A DNA stretch of 64,000 nucleotides from Bradyrhizobium sp. CIAT3101 (GCF_029714945.1 NZ_CP121634.1:1385001-1449000), one strand, 5' to 3'; positions 45,572-54,822 are shown, counted from the first letter of the stretch. The notes: generated from the letters alone by a model not told the origin. Made by a program: numbers and translations.

Positions 45572-47464
45572 ATGGCCGGCTCCGTCACCACCCGCAGCTA
45601 TGATCTCGCCAGAACCGGCGCGAATAATGCCGAGACCGTGCTGACGGCGACCGCCGTCCGCACCAAAGGCATCGTCAAGCTCTTCAGCATTCCCATTCCC
45701 GACGATCCCCGGCTCGAGGCGCAGCCGCTGGCCGTCGGCGGCGTGCATACGGTCGATGGCAAGACCCGCGACCTGATCTTCCAGGCCACCATGGGCAACT
45801 GGGTCTACGCTTTCGATGCGGTGACCGGCGAAAAAATCTGGGCGACGAATCTCGGCCGCCCCATCGTCGGAACGCCTGCCATCGATGGCCACATGACCAA
45901 TGTCGATTGGGGAATCCTCTCGACCCCCGTGATCGACGAAGCGGCCGGCATTCTCTACGCCTGCGCCTGGATCAGCGACGATGGCAGCGTGGCCAGGGCC
46001 CAGCATTTTCTTGCAGCGCTTCGGATCCGCGACGGCTCGAAGGTGCATGACAAGCTGTTGAATCTGGAAGGCGCGGTCTATACCCCGCCGGGTGGCTTGC
46101 CCGTGCAGAAATTCGTCTCGATCCAGCGCAAGCAACGCAGCGCACTGACGCTGACGCGTAACCACGTGCTGATCCCCTTCGGTACGGTCAGGGAGACCTC
46201 GGCGGCGGCGCGGGGCTGGCTGATCGCGGTCGACGTCCAGGCCTGGCATATTGCGGCTGCATGGTGCTCCACCGTGACCGGCTCCGGCGGCGGGCTGTGG
46301 CAGAGCGGGGCCGGCCCCGCCATTGCCCCCGACGGTTCGATCTATGTCATCACCGGCAACGGCGCGTTCTCGCCGCAGCAGGGCGATTTCGGCGAGAGCG
46401 TGGTGCGGCTGGCCTTGCACACCGGACCTCTCGCGCATTTCGAGGTGCTGTCGTGGTGGACGCCGTGGACGGATGCCAACCGTGTCGGCGCCGCGGCTGC
46501 GGCGCTGCTCGATGACGACGACGACGATGCGCACGCGCTGCCGTCGAACGTCTCGCTGACCGCGGTGATCGGCCACGCCAAGCGGATGGGAATGACGCTC
46601 ACGCCGCTTCATGCGCGCGAGTTGGCGCATGTCGCGGTGACGTCCGGGCCCGACCCGATGGATGCGCAGATCGCGGCGGCCGTGGCGCATCACTTGGCGG
46701 CGATGAAGGAATCGGCGTGGAGCGACCAGGATTTCGGTTCGGGAGGACCGGTCTATGTCGGATCGGCCAACGCCGTGCTCGCGGCGGGCAAGGACGGCAT
46801 TCTCTACACCGGTAACGCCGCGGCGCTCGGCGACACCCAGCCGGGCGATCTTCAGGCCGGTCACTTTGCCGCCAACTATGCCAAGCTCAAGATGCCGCCG
46901 ATCCTCTATACATTCTTCGATCCCGCCGTGCCGCCGGCGCCGGCCTCGCCGATGCAATTGAATCTGTATCCGGGCGGCGCGACGCGGCATCTGCATGGCA
47001 CGCCGCTGCTGTTCTCGTCCACGACGCATGGCGTGATGCATATCGTCGGCGGCGAGAACAGCGCGCTGCGGGCCTGGTCGATCGCGGCCGACGGGACCTC
47101 GACCTATCTCGCCGGATCGAACGAGATCGCGTCGCCGCAATCGCCGCGTCCATCGGGCGGCATGCCCGGCTGGAGCATCACGCTTGCCGCCAACAACGGG
47201 GCTGACGCCATCGTCGTCGCGATGGTCCCCTACAAGGACAGCAACATGATGCTCAGCCCCGGCCGCTTCCTGGTCTATGACGCGCAGAATTTCGCGACCA
47301 ATCCGGACGGCTCGCAACGGCTCCAGGTGATCTGGGACAGCGAGAACTGGGGCCCAGAGCACGCCTTCATGCATCCCAAGTTCAACCGTCCGATCGTCTG
47401 GAAGGGCCGCATCTATCGCCCGACCTATAATGGACAGCTCGACGTTTATGGACTGACGAACTAG
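45572..47464 (+). CDS. PQQ-type beta-propeller protein
   Basis: A 630-residue protein with repeated blades of the PQQ-dehydrogenase kind, for example LIFQATMGNWVYAFDAVTGEKIWATNLGRPIVGTPAIDG, LSTPVIDEAAGILYACAW, GGLWQSGAGPAIAPDGSIYVITGNG and VYVGSANAVLAAGKDGILYTGN. There is no signal peptide and no cytochrome or PQQ-enzyme active-site signature I can confirm, so it may be a non-enzymatic propeller. A run of six aspartates (314-319) lies in a long insertion between blades. The ATG at 45572 follows the membrane protein stop by two bases. Confidence 0.78.
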   Translation: MAGSVTTRSYDLARTGANNAETVLTATAVRTKGIVKLFSIPIPDDPRLEAQPLAVGGVHTVDGKTRDLIFQATMGNWVYAFDAVTGEKIWATNLGRPIVGTPAIDGHMTNVDWGILSTPVIDEAAGILYACAWISDDGSVARAQHFLAALRIRDGSKVHDKLLNLEGAVYTPPGGLPVQKFVSIQRKQRSALTLTRNHVLIPFGTVRETSAAARGWLIAVDVQAWHIAAAWCSTVTGSGGGLWQSGAGPAIAPDGSIYVITGNGAFSPQQGDFGESVVRLALHTGPLAHFEVLSWWTPWTDANRVGAAAAALLDDDDDDAHALPSNVSLTAVIGHAKRMGMTLTPLHARELAHVAVTSGPDPMDAQIAAAVAHHLAAMKESAWSDQDFGSGGPVYVGSANAVLAAGKDGILYTGNAAALGDTQPGDLQAGHFAANYAKLKMPPILYTFFDPAVPPAPASPMQLNLYPGGATRHLHGTPLLFSSTTHGVMHIVGGENSALRAWSIAADGTSTYLAGSNEIASPQSPRPSGGMPGWSITLAANNGADAIVVAMVPYKDSNMMLSPGRFLVYDAQNFATNPDGSQRLQVIWDSENWGPEHAFMHPKFNRPIVWKGRIYRPTYNGQLDVYGLTN

Positions 47465-47490
47465 GGCGGCTCGATTCGCGAGTCCGAAAT

Positions 47491-47570
47491 CGTAGGGTGG
47501 GCAAAGGCGCAAGGCGCCGTGCCCACCAATAGAAGGGGTGGGCACGCTGTCGCTTTGCCCACCCTGCGAT
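47491..47570. repeat. Intergenic repeat, GTAGGGTGGGCAAAG family
   Basis: An imperfect palindrome: CGTAGGGTGGGCAAAGGCG... and CGCTTTGCCCACCCTGCG enclose GCCCACC...GGTGGGC. It lies between the convergent beta-propeller and small Cys-rich protein genes and may mark the 3' ends of both transcripts. Confidence 0.75.
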
Positions 47571-47595
47571 TTTGCTCATGTGGAAAGATCGCGCT

Positions 47596-47820
47596 TCAGC
47601 CGCCGTGCGACTCCACCACCTTGCGGCAGCTGTCCGAAAGCTTGGCCTTGTTCTCGCGCAGGCAGGCGTTCATCTGCGGCGGCTTGCCGATATGCTCGGC
47701 GCAGAATTTGCCCGCATCGCTGCGGCAGGCCATCTGCTCCTGCGGCGTGGGGCCGGATTGCGCCGTGGCGGGAACGATGGCCGCGGCGAGCAGAAAGGCT
47801 GCGAGTACCGAAATTTTCAT
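47596..47820 (-). CDS. Small secreted cysteine-rich protein
   Basis: A 74-residue protein with a signal peptide (MKISVLAAFLLAAAIVPATAQ) and a short mature part carrying four cysteines in the pattern MACRSDAGKFC...NACLRENKAKLSDSC. This is the spacing of the Cys-rich repeat (GLG1-like, CRSDxxKFC...CLxxxxxxLSxxC) found in small rhizobial periplasmic proteins. Function unknown. The 232-base divergent gap to 48053 shows no further gene. Confidence 0.78.
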   Translation of the reverse strand: MKISVLAAFLLAAAIVPATAQSGPTPQEQMACRSDAGKFCAEHIGKPPQMNACLRENKAKLSDSCRKVVESHGG

Positions 47821-48052
47821 GAGGCATCTCCTCGGGAATGTCGTTGTCGGCTTGGGATCAAGCGGGCCGGACCATCTCGCGGAGATCCATGGCCGGTCCA
47901 TGCCATGTTCATGGCATCGGCGCGGCGGCTCGCGCATCGCACCCCCATCTTCATGGCATGTCTTGGCGCATCGTCTTTTGCCATTGAGGCTGCACGTCGG
48001 CTGCGAGACCCGGTGACTGCATCGGGCGCCGAACGGGAAGCAGGAGAGCAAG

Positions 48053-48340
48053 ATGTCGAAAATGGGAGCGCTGAGCGCCGGGCTGACGATGATGATGCTG
48101 GCGGGTGCGGCGATGGTGTCGCTGGGCACGAGCCCGGCGCAGGCGGTGGTTTATTGCAAGACGGTCGGCGTGCCCAAGGGTTGCGTGGTGCGGCCGGTCG
48201 GAGCGGTGGTGGTTGCGCCAGGCGCACCGGTTGCAGCCGCGGCCGTGGCCACGCCCGGCGTCGGTGCGCCCGGTGTCGGCGTCCGCGCCGGCACGCCCAT
48301 GAATCGTGGCGGTCCGGTCAATCGCGTCGGCGTGCGCTGA
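48053..48340 (+). CDS. Small secreted protein, Gly/Val/Pro-rich
   Basis: A 95-residue exported protein: signal peptide (MSKMGALSAGLTMMMLAGAAMVSLGTSPAQA), then VVYCKTVGVPKGCVVRP with two cysteines, and a low-complexity tail (repeated GVGAPGVGVRAG and NRGGPVNRVGVR). A GCAGGAGAGCAAG ribosome-binding site precedes the ATG. No function known. Confidence 0.7.
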   Translation: MSKMGALSAGLTMMMLAGAAMVSLGTSPAQAVVYCKTVGVPKGCVVRPVGAVVVAPGAPVAAAAVATPGVGAPGVGVRAGTPMNRGGPVNRVGVR

Positions 48341-48354
48341 GCCTCCTTCCTCAC

Positions 48355-48376
48355 CTCGCCCCGCAAGCGGGGCGAG
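48355..48376. terminator. Palindrome between convergent genes
   Basis: A perfect hairpin with arms CTCGCCCCGC and GCGGGGCGAG around two bases, between the small secreted protein gene (ends 48340) and the sensor kinase gene (ends 48391). It may terminate both; it lacks a T-run, and the same sequence is part of a dispersed repeat. Confidence 0.4.
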
Positions 48377-48390
48377 GGAGAAGAAGGACT

Positions 48391-50310
48391 TCAGCCCGTG
48401 GCCGCGTCGCTGTCGGGAAAGACCTGCGGCAATTGCAGCTGCACGCGCGTGCCCGAGGCATCCGAGCTCAGATCGAGCACTGCGCCGCAGCGCGTGGCGC
48501 GGTTTCGCATGTTGCGCAGGCCGCGTGCGCTCTGGCTCGCGCCCGCGGCTTCGCAATCGTCACCAAGCACAAAGCCGCGACCGTCGTCGGCGACGCTGAT
48601 CACGCCGTACGGTCCCTGGCCGTCGTCGCGCGTCTCGATGGCAACGGCGATGTGGCGCGCAGCCGCGTGCTTGACCGCATTGGTCACGGCCTCGTCCAGG
48701 ATGCGCACGATCTGGATGACGTGCCAGGGCCGCAGTTCGGGATGCAGCGGCAGGCCCTGCGGCGTCGCCACGCGCCAGTCGAGCGCGATGTCGTGCGGCC
48801 GCAACTGCATCGCCGCGCGTTCGCGCCAGGAGCCGAGTGCGAGCATGAGGTCGCCACCGATGTCGTCCATGGAATCGATGACCAGACGCAGATCCTTCAG
48901 CGCGGCGCGCGCCGCATCGGTGATGGTCGCGCCCTCCTGCCCGCGTTCGGAGAGCGCGACGATGCTGATCAACTGGCCGCCGAGGCCGTCATGCAAATCG
49001 CGCATCAGCCGCGTGCGCTCGTTGGCGAGGGCTGCGGCCCGCGCGCGGGCCTCCTCGCGGGCAAAACTTGCCTTCAGCCGCTCCTCGGCCTCGCGCACGC
49101 GCGCGACCAGCTGGCCGGCAAAGCTGTCGACCTGGTTGAGCGCGCGGGCGAAGCGCCAGGTCAGCCCGGCGCCGATCGCAATCAGCAGCGCCGAATAGGA
49201 CAGCCGCGAGACGAAGGTGCGCTCGTTGGGCATGATCTCGAACACCGAGAGCATATCGTGGACCCAGCAGGTCAGCACGATGGTGGCCGCGCAGCCGAGC
49301 GCGAAGCTCGCCACGTCCTTGCGCTTGAGCACGGCGTAGGCCGCGATGCCGGCCATCAGGACCAGGCAGAACCCGACCGTCGGGATGCCCAAAAGCAGGA
49401 AAAGAATGCGCGGCAGCGGCGGACCCGCGATGAGGCCGCCGGCGATCACGATGAGTCCCGGCACGAACAGCAGCGCGCCGTAGCGCGGCCAGCGCCAGCC
49501 GAGGAAGAGCACTGCCGACACCACAATCAGCGCGCTCTCGATCGGTGCGGACGAGAGCAGCACGCCGGCGAGCCGGGACGAGGTGGCCGGCGGCACCGGC
49601 GGCGTCAGGAAGGCCTGCACCACGCCGAGCACCATCGCCAACGCCAGCACGCCATAGACCGGCTCGTGGCGCCGCATCAGCCACATGATGGCGAGGATGA
49701 CGGCCAGGATCGACTGCCAGGCCGAGAACACCACGGGCAGCGTGACGAACAGCAGCGTGCGCGTCTCGTAGGCCGGGCGCAAGGCGGCATCCGGGCCGAC
49801 ATAGACGGTGTCGAGAAACCCGCGCAGCGGTCCCCATACGAACAGCCGGATAGTGATGTCGTTGCTGCCGTCGTGCAGCAGCGATGGCGGGATGACCGCA
49901 ATCTCGGGCGTGTTGCGGTCGGGCCGGTTGGCGGTGGGATCGCGCCGGGAGTCCAGGATCGCGACGCCGTTGACCGCGATCTCCGCGCCGTTGCTGAAGC
50001 GCGGCAGGAACACCGACCAGGTCGTACCGGCGGCATCGGGCTTGAAGATGAATTTGCCCGAATAGAGCGGCGGATCGGCCAGCGAATAACGCGACGCCGT
50101 GAAATGCGGCAGCGTCACGGGCCGCGTCGTGCCGGCCTCGTGCAACGAGAATTCGCCCACCGCAAAATCGTCGGGATCGTGCGGCTCCAGCAGCCGCAGC
50201 CCGAGCATGGTGGCAAGCACGATCAGCGCCTGGAGCAGCAGATACGGCACGATGCGCGCGAGCCGCAGCCTGTGCCGCGAGACCACGGCCTTCGCGGCAA
50301 TCTCGCTCAC
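48391..50310 (-). CDS. Sensor histidine kinase, NarL-type partner (HisKA_3)
   Basis: A 639-residue membrane kinase. The first helix is at about 20-42, a beta-rich periplasmic domain follows (45-190), then about six to seven helices (195-390), a coiled coil (395-435) and the kinase core. The phospho-accepting histidine is in LMRDLHDGLGGQL near residue 440, with N box DEAVTNAVKHA near 540 and G box VADDGRGF near 585. The layout resembles 7TM-DISM sensors. Its start overlaps the response regulator stop by four bases, so the two form a coupled pair. The signal is unknown. Confidence 0.9.
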   Translation of the reverse strand: MSEIAAKAVVSRHRLRLARIVPYLLLQALIVLATMLGLRLLEPHDPDDFAVGEFSLHEAGTTRPVTLPHFTASRYSLADPPLYSGKFIFKPDAAGTTWSVFLPRFSNGAEIAVNGVAILDSRRDPTANRPDRNTPEIAVIPPSLLHDGSNDITIRLFVWGPLRGFLDTVYVGPDAALRPAYETRTLLFVTLPVVFSAWQSILAVILAIMWLMRRHEPVYGVLALAMVLGVVQAFLTPPVPPATSSRLAGVLLSSAPIESALIVVSAVLFLGWRWPRYGALLFVPGLIVIAGGLIAGPPLPRILFLLLGIPTVGFCLVLMAGIAAYAVLKRKDVASFALGCAATIVLTCWVHDMLSVFEIMPNERTFVSRLSYSALLIAIGAGLTWRFARALNQVDSFAGQLVARVREAEERLKASFAREEARARAAALANERTRLMRDLHDGLGGQLISIVALSERGQEGATITDAARAALKDLRLVIDSMDDIGGDLMLALGSWRERAAMQLRPHDIALDWRVATPQGLPLHPELRPWHVIQIVRILDEAVTNAVKHAAARHIAVAIETRDDGQGPYGVISVADDGRGFVLGDDCEAAGASQSARGLRNMRNRATRCGAVLDLSSDASGTRVQLQLPQVFPDSDAATG

Positions 50311-50984
50311 AGCTTGATCAGGCCCTGCTGGACCGCTTCGAACACGGCTTCGCTGCGCGTGTGCACCTCGAGCTTGCGGTAGATGTTCTTGATGTGGCCG
50401 GGCACGGTCTGCCGGGACAGGCCGAGATGGCTCGCGATCTCGGCGTAGCTGAAGCCCTTGGCAATGCCCCAGAGGATGTCGATCTCGCGCGGCGTGAGTT
50501 TTGCAGTGTTGAGCACGGGCCCCGGCGGGGGCTCGGCGGAGTTTTGCGTTCGCCGCACGATGAAGCGCGCGATCGAGGCCGAAATCGGCGAATGCCCGGC
50601 GACCAGATCGCGCACGGTGGTGGCGATGTCGGTCGGGAAGGCGTCCTTGAGCAGATAGCCGGTGGCGCCGACGGTGATGGCGGAGATCACGCTTTCCTCG
50701 TCGCCCAGCGCCGAGATCACCATGATCTCGGTGTCCGGAAAGCGCCGTCTGGTCTCGCGGATCAGCTCGACTCCATGGCCGTCGGGCAGCCGCAAATCGG
50801 TCAGCAGCACGCGCGGCGCGCCGCCAGCAAGCGCACCGCGGGCCTCGCCGAGCGAGCCGGCCGTGCGCACCTCGTATCCGGCCTTCACCAGCGCGTCCTG
50901 AAGACGCCAGCAGGTCGGTGCGTCGTCTTCGACGAGGAGGATGGTGATGGCCTCACCGGTCTCGCCCTGGTCCGTCATGATCAT
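50307..50984 (-). CDS. Response regulator, NarL/LuxR family
   Basis: A 225-residue regulator: receiver domain (residues about 13-130) with acidic pocket Glu19-Asp20-Asp21 and phospho-acceptor Asp63 (LLTDLRLPDG), then a LuxR-type HTH (about 160-220) with LTPREIDILWGIAKGFSYAEIASHLGLS and HIKNIYRKL. The usual TVKxHI is TVPGHI here. It is the first gene of the pair with the downstream kinase (four-base overlap). Targets are unknown. Confidence 0.93.
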   Translation of the reverse strand: MIMTDQGETGEAITILLVEDDAPTCWRLQDALVKAGYEVRTAGSLGEARGALAGGAPRVLLTDLRLPDGHGVELIRETRRRFPDTEIMVISALGDEESVISAITVGATGYLLKDAFPTDIATTVRDLVAGHSPISASIARFIVRRTQNSAEPPPGPVLNTAKLTPREIDILWGIAKGFSYAEIASHLGLSRQTVPGHIKNIYRKLEVHTRSEAVFEAVQQGLIKL

Positions 50985-51056
50985 GGTCCCGGCCGCGCGT
51001 CCCCCGCGGCGCGCGAGCCAAGCTTAGCCGCGGCGCCACGTGCGCGACACCCATAA

Positions 51057-53750
51057 TCATGGGGGCGGGGGCGCTGGCAACCGCTGGAGCCGGATCGTCG
51101 CCGTTCCGCTGTTGTTTTTGTAGAACTGGACGCGCCGGCCCTGGACCGGCAGGAGCCAGCGCGGCGCGTGCCGCGTGGAGATGAATCGCGGGAAGAGCTG
51201 GACGGCGTCGTTGACGTAGAAGAACAATTCGCCGGCCTCGGGCGCCTCGAATTCCGCGACGAACAGCTCGGACAAGCCCTGCTTGCGCCAGAGCGCGCGC
51301 GCCGCCGGCAGCGCCGCTTCCGGGATCGGCTCGAAATCCCCGAACGGTTTCCAGACGCGATTCAATTCGCTGCCCGCTGTCTTGAACTCGGCGGAGTCCT
51401 CGACATGGATCGGGTAGTTGTTCTTGCTGTCGTCGTCATAGGCCGGCACCGTCGCGTTGACGCGCCGCGGCAGCTCGCTCGCCGGCACTCCGTTGATGGC
51501 CTGCAGCGGCAGATCGTATGATCCGCGCGCGCCGATCCGCACGACCGGCTGGAACCAGTTCGCGCCCTGAAGCCGCAGGATCGGAACGGCCATGCGATGG
51601 GTCAGATCCGGCGGGGTCGTGAATCCGTTCAGGCCGGTCATGATGGTGCGGTCGAACCACGGATCGGCCATTTGAATCCAGACGCGGTATTTGCGGCCCT
51701 TCTCGACCGCGAGGCGGCTTGGCCAGCAGAAATGGCTGACGTCGAACAATTCGCCGTCGCGCGCCGTCACCGGCGTGTCGCCGATGGCACGCGTCGAGGC
51801 GCTGCTCTTGCAGAAGTCGCCGACGCCCGCGCGCCATTCGAGATAGCCGCGCGACAGCAACAGCACAGCGGAGCCGAAAATGGCGATCAGGAAAATGCCC
51901 GGCATCAGCACGTTGGTGAAAGCCATGCGCACCGGCCAGGCGTGCAGTCGCATCCAGCGGCCGATCGCGAGCAGCCAGCCGGATTTGCTGACCCGCTTTC
52001 GCGAGGCCATCCGGTCGGGCCGGTACCAGGCCAGGCGCGCGCGTTCCTGGATGCTGTCGCGCAGCGCCGCATTCCTGTTCCACGCGATCAGGATGATGAT
52101 GACGAGGACCGTGGTGACGAAGGGATAATACAGCGCGATCGCAAGCCATGGCGCCGCGTAGGACGGCAGCACGCTCGCGAGCAGATCGGCGAACGGCTTG
52201 ACGACCGTGCTCGTGCCGTTGTCGATCGCCGTGATCACTTTGAGCAGCGTGGTGTCTTCGAGACCGTGCTCCTTGGTCGACCCTACGACGGAGCGCGCGA
52301 TCCACGGCCATGCGACCAGGACGCCGAGCGCGATCAGCAGCGAGAAATAGGCGAAGCGGCGCCACCACACGGTGTCGAGAACCTGACGCGCCATCTCGGG
52401 ATTCGGCGGGCTCATCGCCATGAAGGCGTCGGCTTCGGCCGCCCTGTGGCCATCGCCTTCTCGTTTCGCGTAGGCGGACCTCATGGCCTTGCGCGTTTCG
52501 TCCCGCGTCAGCGGCAGCACCTGTCCATCCGGCAGCAGCACCCTCGCATTGGCCGGAAGCATCAGCGGCGCATAATTGTCGCAGCCGTGCAGCATGCGCT
52601 CGACCACGCCGAAGTGCACCACCGGCGGTCCGCCATCTTCCACGCGGTCGTGGATCGGTCGCGGACCGTAGCGGTACAGCACGCCGGCCCCGCTGCGCGA
52701 ATCGTGGATCGGCCCGATCGCCGACTGATATTGGCGGAAGTGCTCGATCGTGCCGTCCTGGAAGCGGAGCTGGTCGCCGAGTTGCTCGGCCATCCACACC
52801 AGCGGCACGAAGGACAGCGTGGATTCCGGATAGCCGCCGCCGATGTCGGAATGGACGCCGGCGAACCACACCTCCTTGACGATTTGTCCCTCGGCAAGGC
52901 CGGCCTGGTCGATGCGCAGCGGATGGAAGGTGGTACGTTCGTCGTCGAGCGCGAGCGCATGACAGGCGTGCTTCACCTTGTCGGAGAGCCGGTAGTTTCG
53001 GAACGAGATCGGCCAGATCGCCCAGTCGATCGCGACACGGAGCTCCTCGATCGGAACCCCGAACGCCTCGACCGTGTCGAACAGTCCGAGGAATTCGATT
53101 CGGACCTCCTTGCGGCCGTCCATGGCCTCGCGAACCTCCGCATAGGAGCGCTGCCGAAAGACGAGTTGATAGAGATAGATCAGCACGTCGCGGATCCAGC
53201 GCACGATCCAGATCGTCGGCAGGCTGTAATAGCCGACCGATTGCTTGCGATACGCCCGCCACGCGGCCATCGTGTTGCGCTGCATCTCCGCATGCGACAC
53301 GGCGACCTTGTCGATGACGGCCGGCACCAGCCCCTGGCTCGCGATCAGCGCCGCCAGCGTGCGCGCGGTGAAGGCGCCGCGGCTGAAGCCGAAGATGTAG
53401 ATCTCGTCGCCCTCGCGCCAGTTCCAGCACAGGAAGCGATAGAGCTTGCGGACGTTGGCGGGCACGCCGATGCCGGTGGCACCGTCGAGGGCGGCGAGCG
53501 GCGCCCAGCCGGCGGTGCCGACACCCTTGATGTAGTAGGCGATCTGGTCGGGCTTGGTATGGTCGAGCGCCTCGTAGAGGCGCCAGACGCTGGATTCCTG
53601 GGTGGTGAAGGCGTTGCCGGTGCCATCGGCGAACAGCACCAGCTTGCGGGGCGCACGCGCGTCGGCCGCATTCGTCGTGGCATTGGAATCTTCGTGCGTT
53701 TGGTCCGGCCTTGCGGGACCGCCATGCAGCGCCCTGTCGTGGTGCGTCAT
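51057..53750 (-). CDS. DUF2235 (Tle1-like) alpha/beta hydrolase, membrane protein
   Basis: An 897-residue protein starting MTHHDRALHGG. Residues about 30-400 form a DUF2235 hydrolase domain: LVLFADGTGNAFTTQESSVWRL near the start and the nucleophile elbow GFSRGAF near residue 118. After it come three membrane segments (near 465-485, 525-550 and 615-640) and a large C-terminal region with no known domain. DUF2235 includes type VI secretion phospholipase effectors (Tle1), but no secretion, immunity or VgrG gene is nearby, so this may be a housekeeping or orphan lipase-like protein. The upstream in-frame ATG at 53807 is less likely. Confidence 0.85.
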   Translation of the reverse strand: MTHHDRALHGGPARPDQTHEDSNATTNAADARAPRKLVLFADGTGNAFTTQESSVWRLYEALDHTKPDQIAYYIKGVGTAGWAPLAALDGATGIGVPANVRKLYRFLCWNWREGDEIYIFGFSRGAFTARTLAALIASQGLVPAVIDKVAVSHAEMQRNTMAAWRAYRKQSVGYYSLPTIWIVRWIRDVLIYLYQLVFRQRSYAEVREAMDGRKEVRIEFLGLFDTVEAFGVPIEELRVAIDWAIWPISFRNYRLSDKVKHACHALALDDERTTFHPLRIDQAGLAEGQIVKEVWFAGVHSDIGGGYPESTLSFVPLVWMAEQLGDQLRFQDGTIEHFRQYQSAIGPIHDSRSGAGVLYRYGPRPIHDRVEDGGPPVVHFGVVERMLHGCDNYAPLMLPANARVLLPDGQVLPLTRDETRKAMRSAYAKREGDGHRAAEADAFMAMSPPNPEMARQVLDTVWWRRFAYFSLLIALGVLVAWPWIARSVVGSTKEHGLEDTTLLKVITAIDNGTSTVVKPFADLLASVLPSYAAPWLAIALYYPFVTTVLVIIILIAWNRNAALRDSIQERARLAWYRPDRMASRKRVSKSGWLLAIGRWMRLHAWPVRMAFTNVLMPGIFLIAIFGSAVLLLSRGYLEWRAGVGDFCKSSASTRAIGDTPVTARDGELFDVSHFCWPSRLAVEKGRKYRVWIQMADPWFDRTIMTGLNGFTTPPDLTHRMAVPILRLQGANWFQPVVRIGARGSYDLPLQAINGVPASELPRRVNATVPAYDDDSKNNYPIHVEDSAEFKTAGSELNRVWKPFGDFEPIPEAALPAARALWRKQGLSELFVAEFEAPEAGELFFYVNDAVQLFPRFISTRHAPRWLLPVQGRRVQFYKNNSGTATIRLQRLPAPPPP

Positions 53751-53933
53751 GGGCTCCTCCGAAAATCCAGTTGGGATGCTTAAACCTGCCCGGGCGGCAT
53801 CCTTCAAAATTCAATCAGTGGTTTTGTCGTGAATGAATGGATGTATTTCGCCCATAATCGCGCTGAGGTAGCAAGGACGATTGCGCCGTTTCGCTGCGGC
53901 TGTCTATGATCTCCGCCACAATCGGCAAAAGAA

Positions 53934-53955
53934 ATGCCCGGGCAAGCCCGGGCAT
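53934..53955. repeat. Short palindrome
   Basis: Arms ATGCCCGGGC and GCCCGGGCAT around two bases, the core of the 10899-11023 repeat family. It lies in the 257-base gap between the DUF2235 gene and the next small gene; nothing else is recognised there. Confidence 0.6.
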
Positions 53956-54007
53956 GACTCCCATCTGCGAAGCGGCCGCTCTTGCGAAGCGGTGGTGTGG
54001 TCGGCTC

Positions 54008-54259
54008 TTACCTGCCGTTGCCGCGGCAGGCCCCGCCAGGGCCGATATGGTAGCCGCGCGGGCAGGCATGCGCGGCGGGGTTGGCGAAATTGCGCAGGCA
54101 GCCGCCATAGGGGCCACGGTGCCAGCCGGCGCCGCAGCCGCCGGCGACCGCGATGACATAGCCATTGCCTTGTGCGCCGAACGGCGCCAGCGGCATGGCC
54201 TGGGCCGAGCTGACGATTGCGCCGAGCGCGAGCGCCGCGGCAAACACGGTTCGTATCAT
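54008..54259 (-). CDS. Small secreted GCG_CRPN-type protein
   Basis: An 83-residue exported protein: signal peptide (MIRTVFAAALALGAIVSSAQA), then GGCGAGWHRGPYGGCLRN and ACPRGYHIGPGGACRGNGR. The GCGxGWHRGPYGGC motif matches a recurrent domain in small Bradyrhizobium secreted proteins that I recall as GCG_CRPN. Four cysteines may pair. Function unknown. It lies 25 bases downstream of the next small gene on the same strand, so both may share one transcript. Confidence 0.78.
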   Translation of the reverse strand: MIRTVFAAALALGAIVSSAQAMPLAPFGAQGNGYVIAVAGGCGAGWHRGPYGGCLRNFANPAAHACPRGYHIGPGGACRGNGR

Positions 54260-54284
54260 GCGTCTTGCTCCCTGATGTCTGCGG

Positions 54285-54527
54285 TCAGTGGGTGGCTGCG
54301 AAAGCGATGCCGGCGCGTACTTCGGTGATCGCCTGGTCGATCAGCCCCAGCGCCCGTTCGCGATGACCGCCCTTGTTGGGCTCGGCCTTGACCAGCTCGG
54401 CGCGGGCCGATTGCAGGATCGCCACCGCCTCGTCCATGTGCGGTTGCGCGCCGAGCGCGTAGCCGATGCAGAGGCTGGTTGCGATGGCGCCGCCGAGCAC
54501 GAGGCTGCGGGGTAGAGAGGTTCGCAT
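54285..54527 (-). CDS. Small secreted hypothetical protein
   Basis: An 80-residue protein with an N-terminal hydrophobic signal (LVLGGAIATSLCIGYALGAQ) and a short helical mature part (DEAVAILQSARAELVKAEPNKGGHRERALGLIDQAITEVRAGIAFA), possibly a two-helix hairpin. A GGAGGAGACAACG ribosome-binding site precedes the ATG. No family recognised. The 295-base region up to the AraC gene holds no other gene I can support. Confidence 0.72.
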   Translation of the reverse strand: MRTSLPRSLVLGGAIATSLCIGYALGAQPHMDEAVAILQSARAELVKAEPNKGGHRERALGLIDQAITEVRAGIAFAATH

Positions 54528-54822
54528 GTCGTTGTCTCCTCCAGCGGGCGTCAGGCTGGGGCCGCCCGGTTGCCCGGACGCGATTCGCGTGTGGCGGGAT
54601 GTCGCATCCGCAGCCTGAATAGGATGGTGGCGTGCGGCTCGTCTTGGACTGTCCGGCGCCCGCGGCCTTGCCGCTTGGACTGACCGGCGCAGCTTGAATC
54701 GGGTGACGGTACTGGTAGCCTATGACCGTCGGCCTTCAGCGCGGGTCCATCCGCGGCTTGCAAGGCTCAGTCGTTTTCTGCGCGATTTTTTCCGAAAAAG
54801 CTTTTCCCGGAAGTCCTTGTCG

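Noticed and set aside
47572..50382. A 936-residue open frame opposite the sensor kinase, and similar long frames opposite the antiporter, beta-propeller and DUF2235 genes
   Set aside because: Shadow frames caused by third-position GC bias; the opposite strands carry clear domains.
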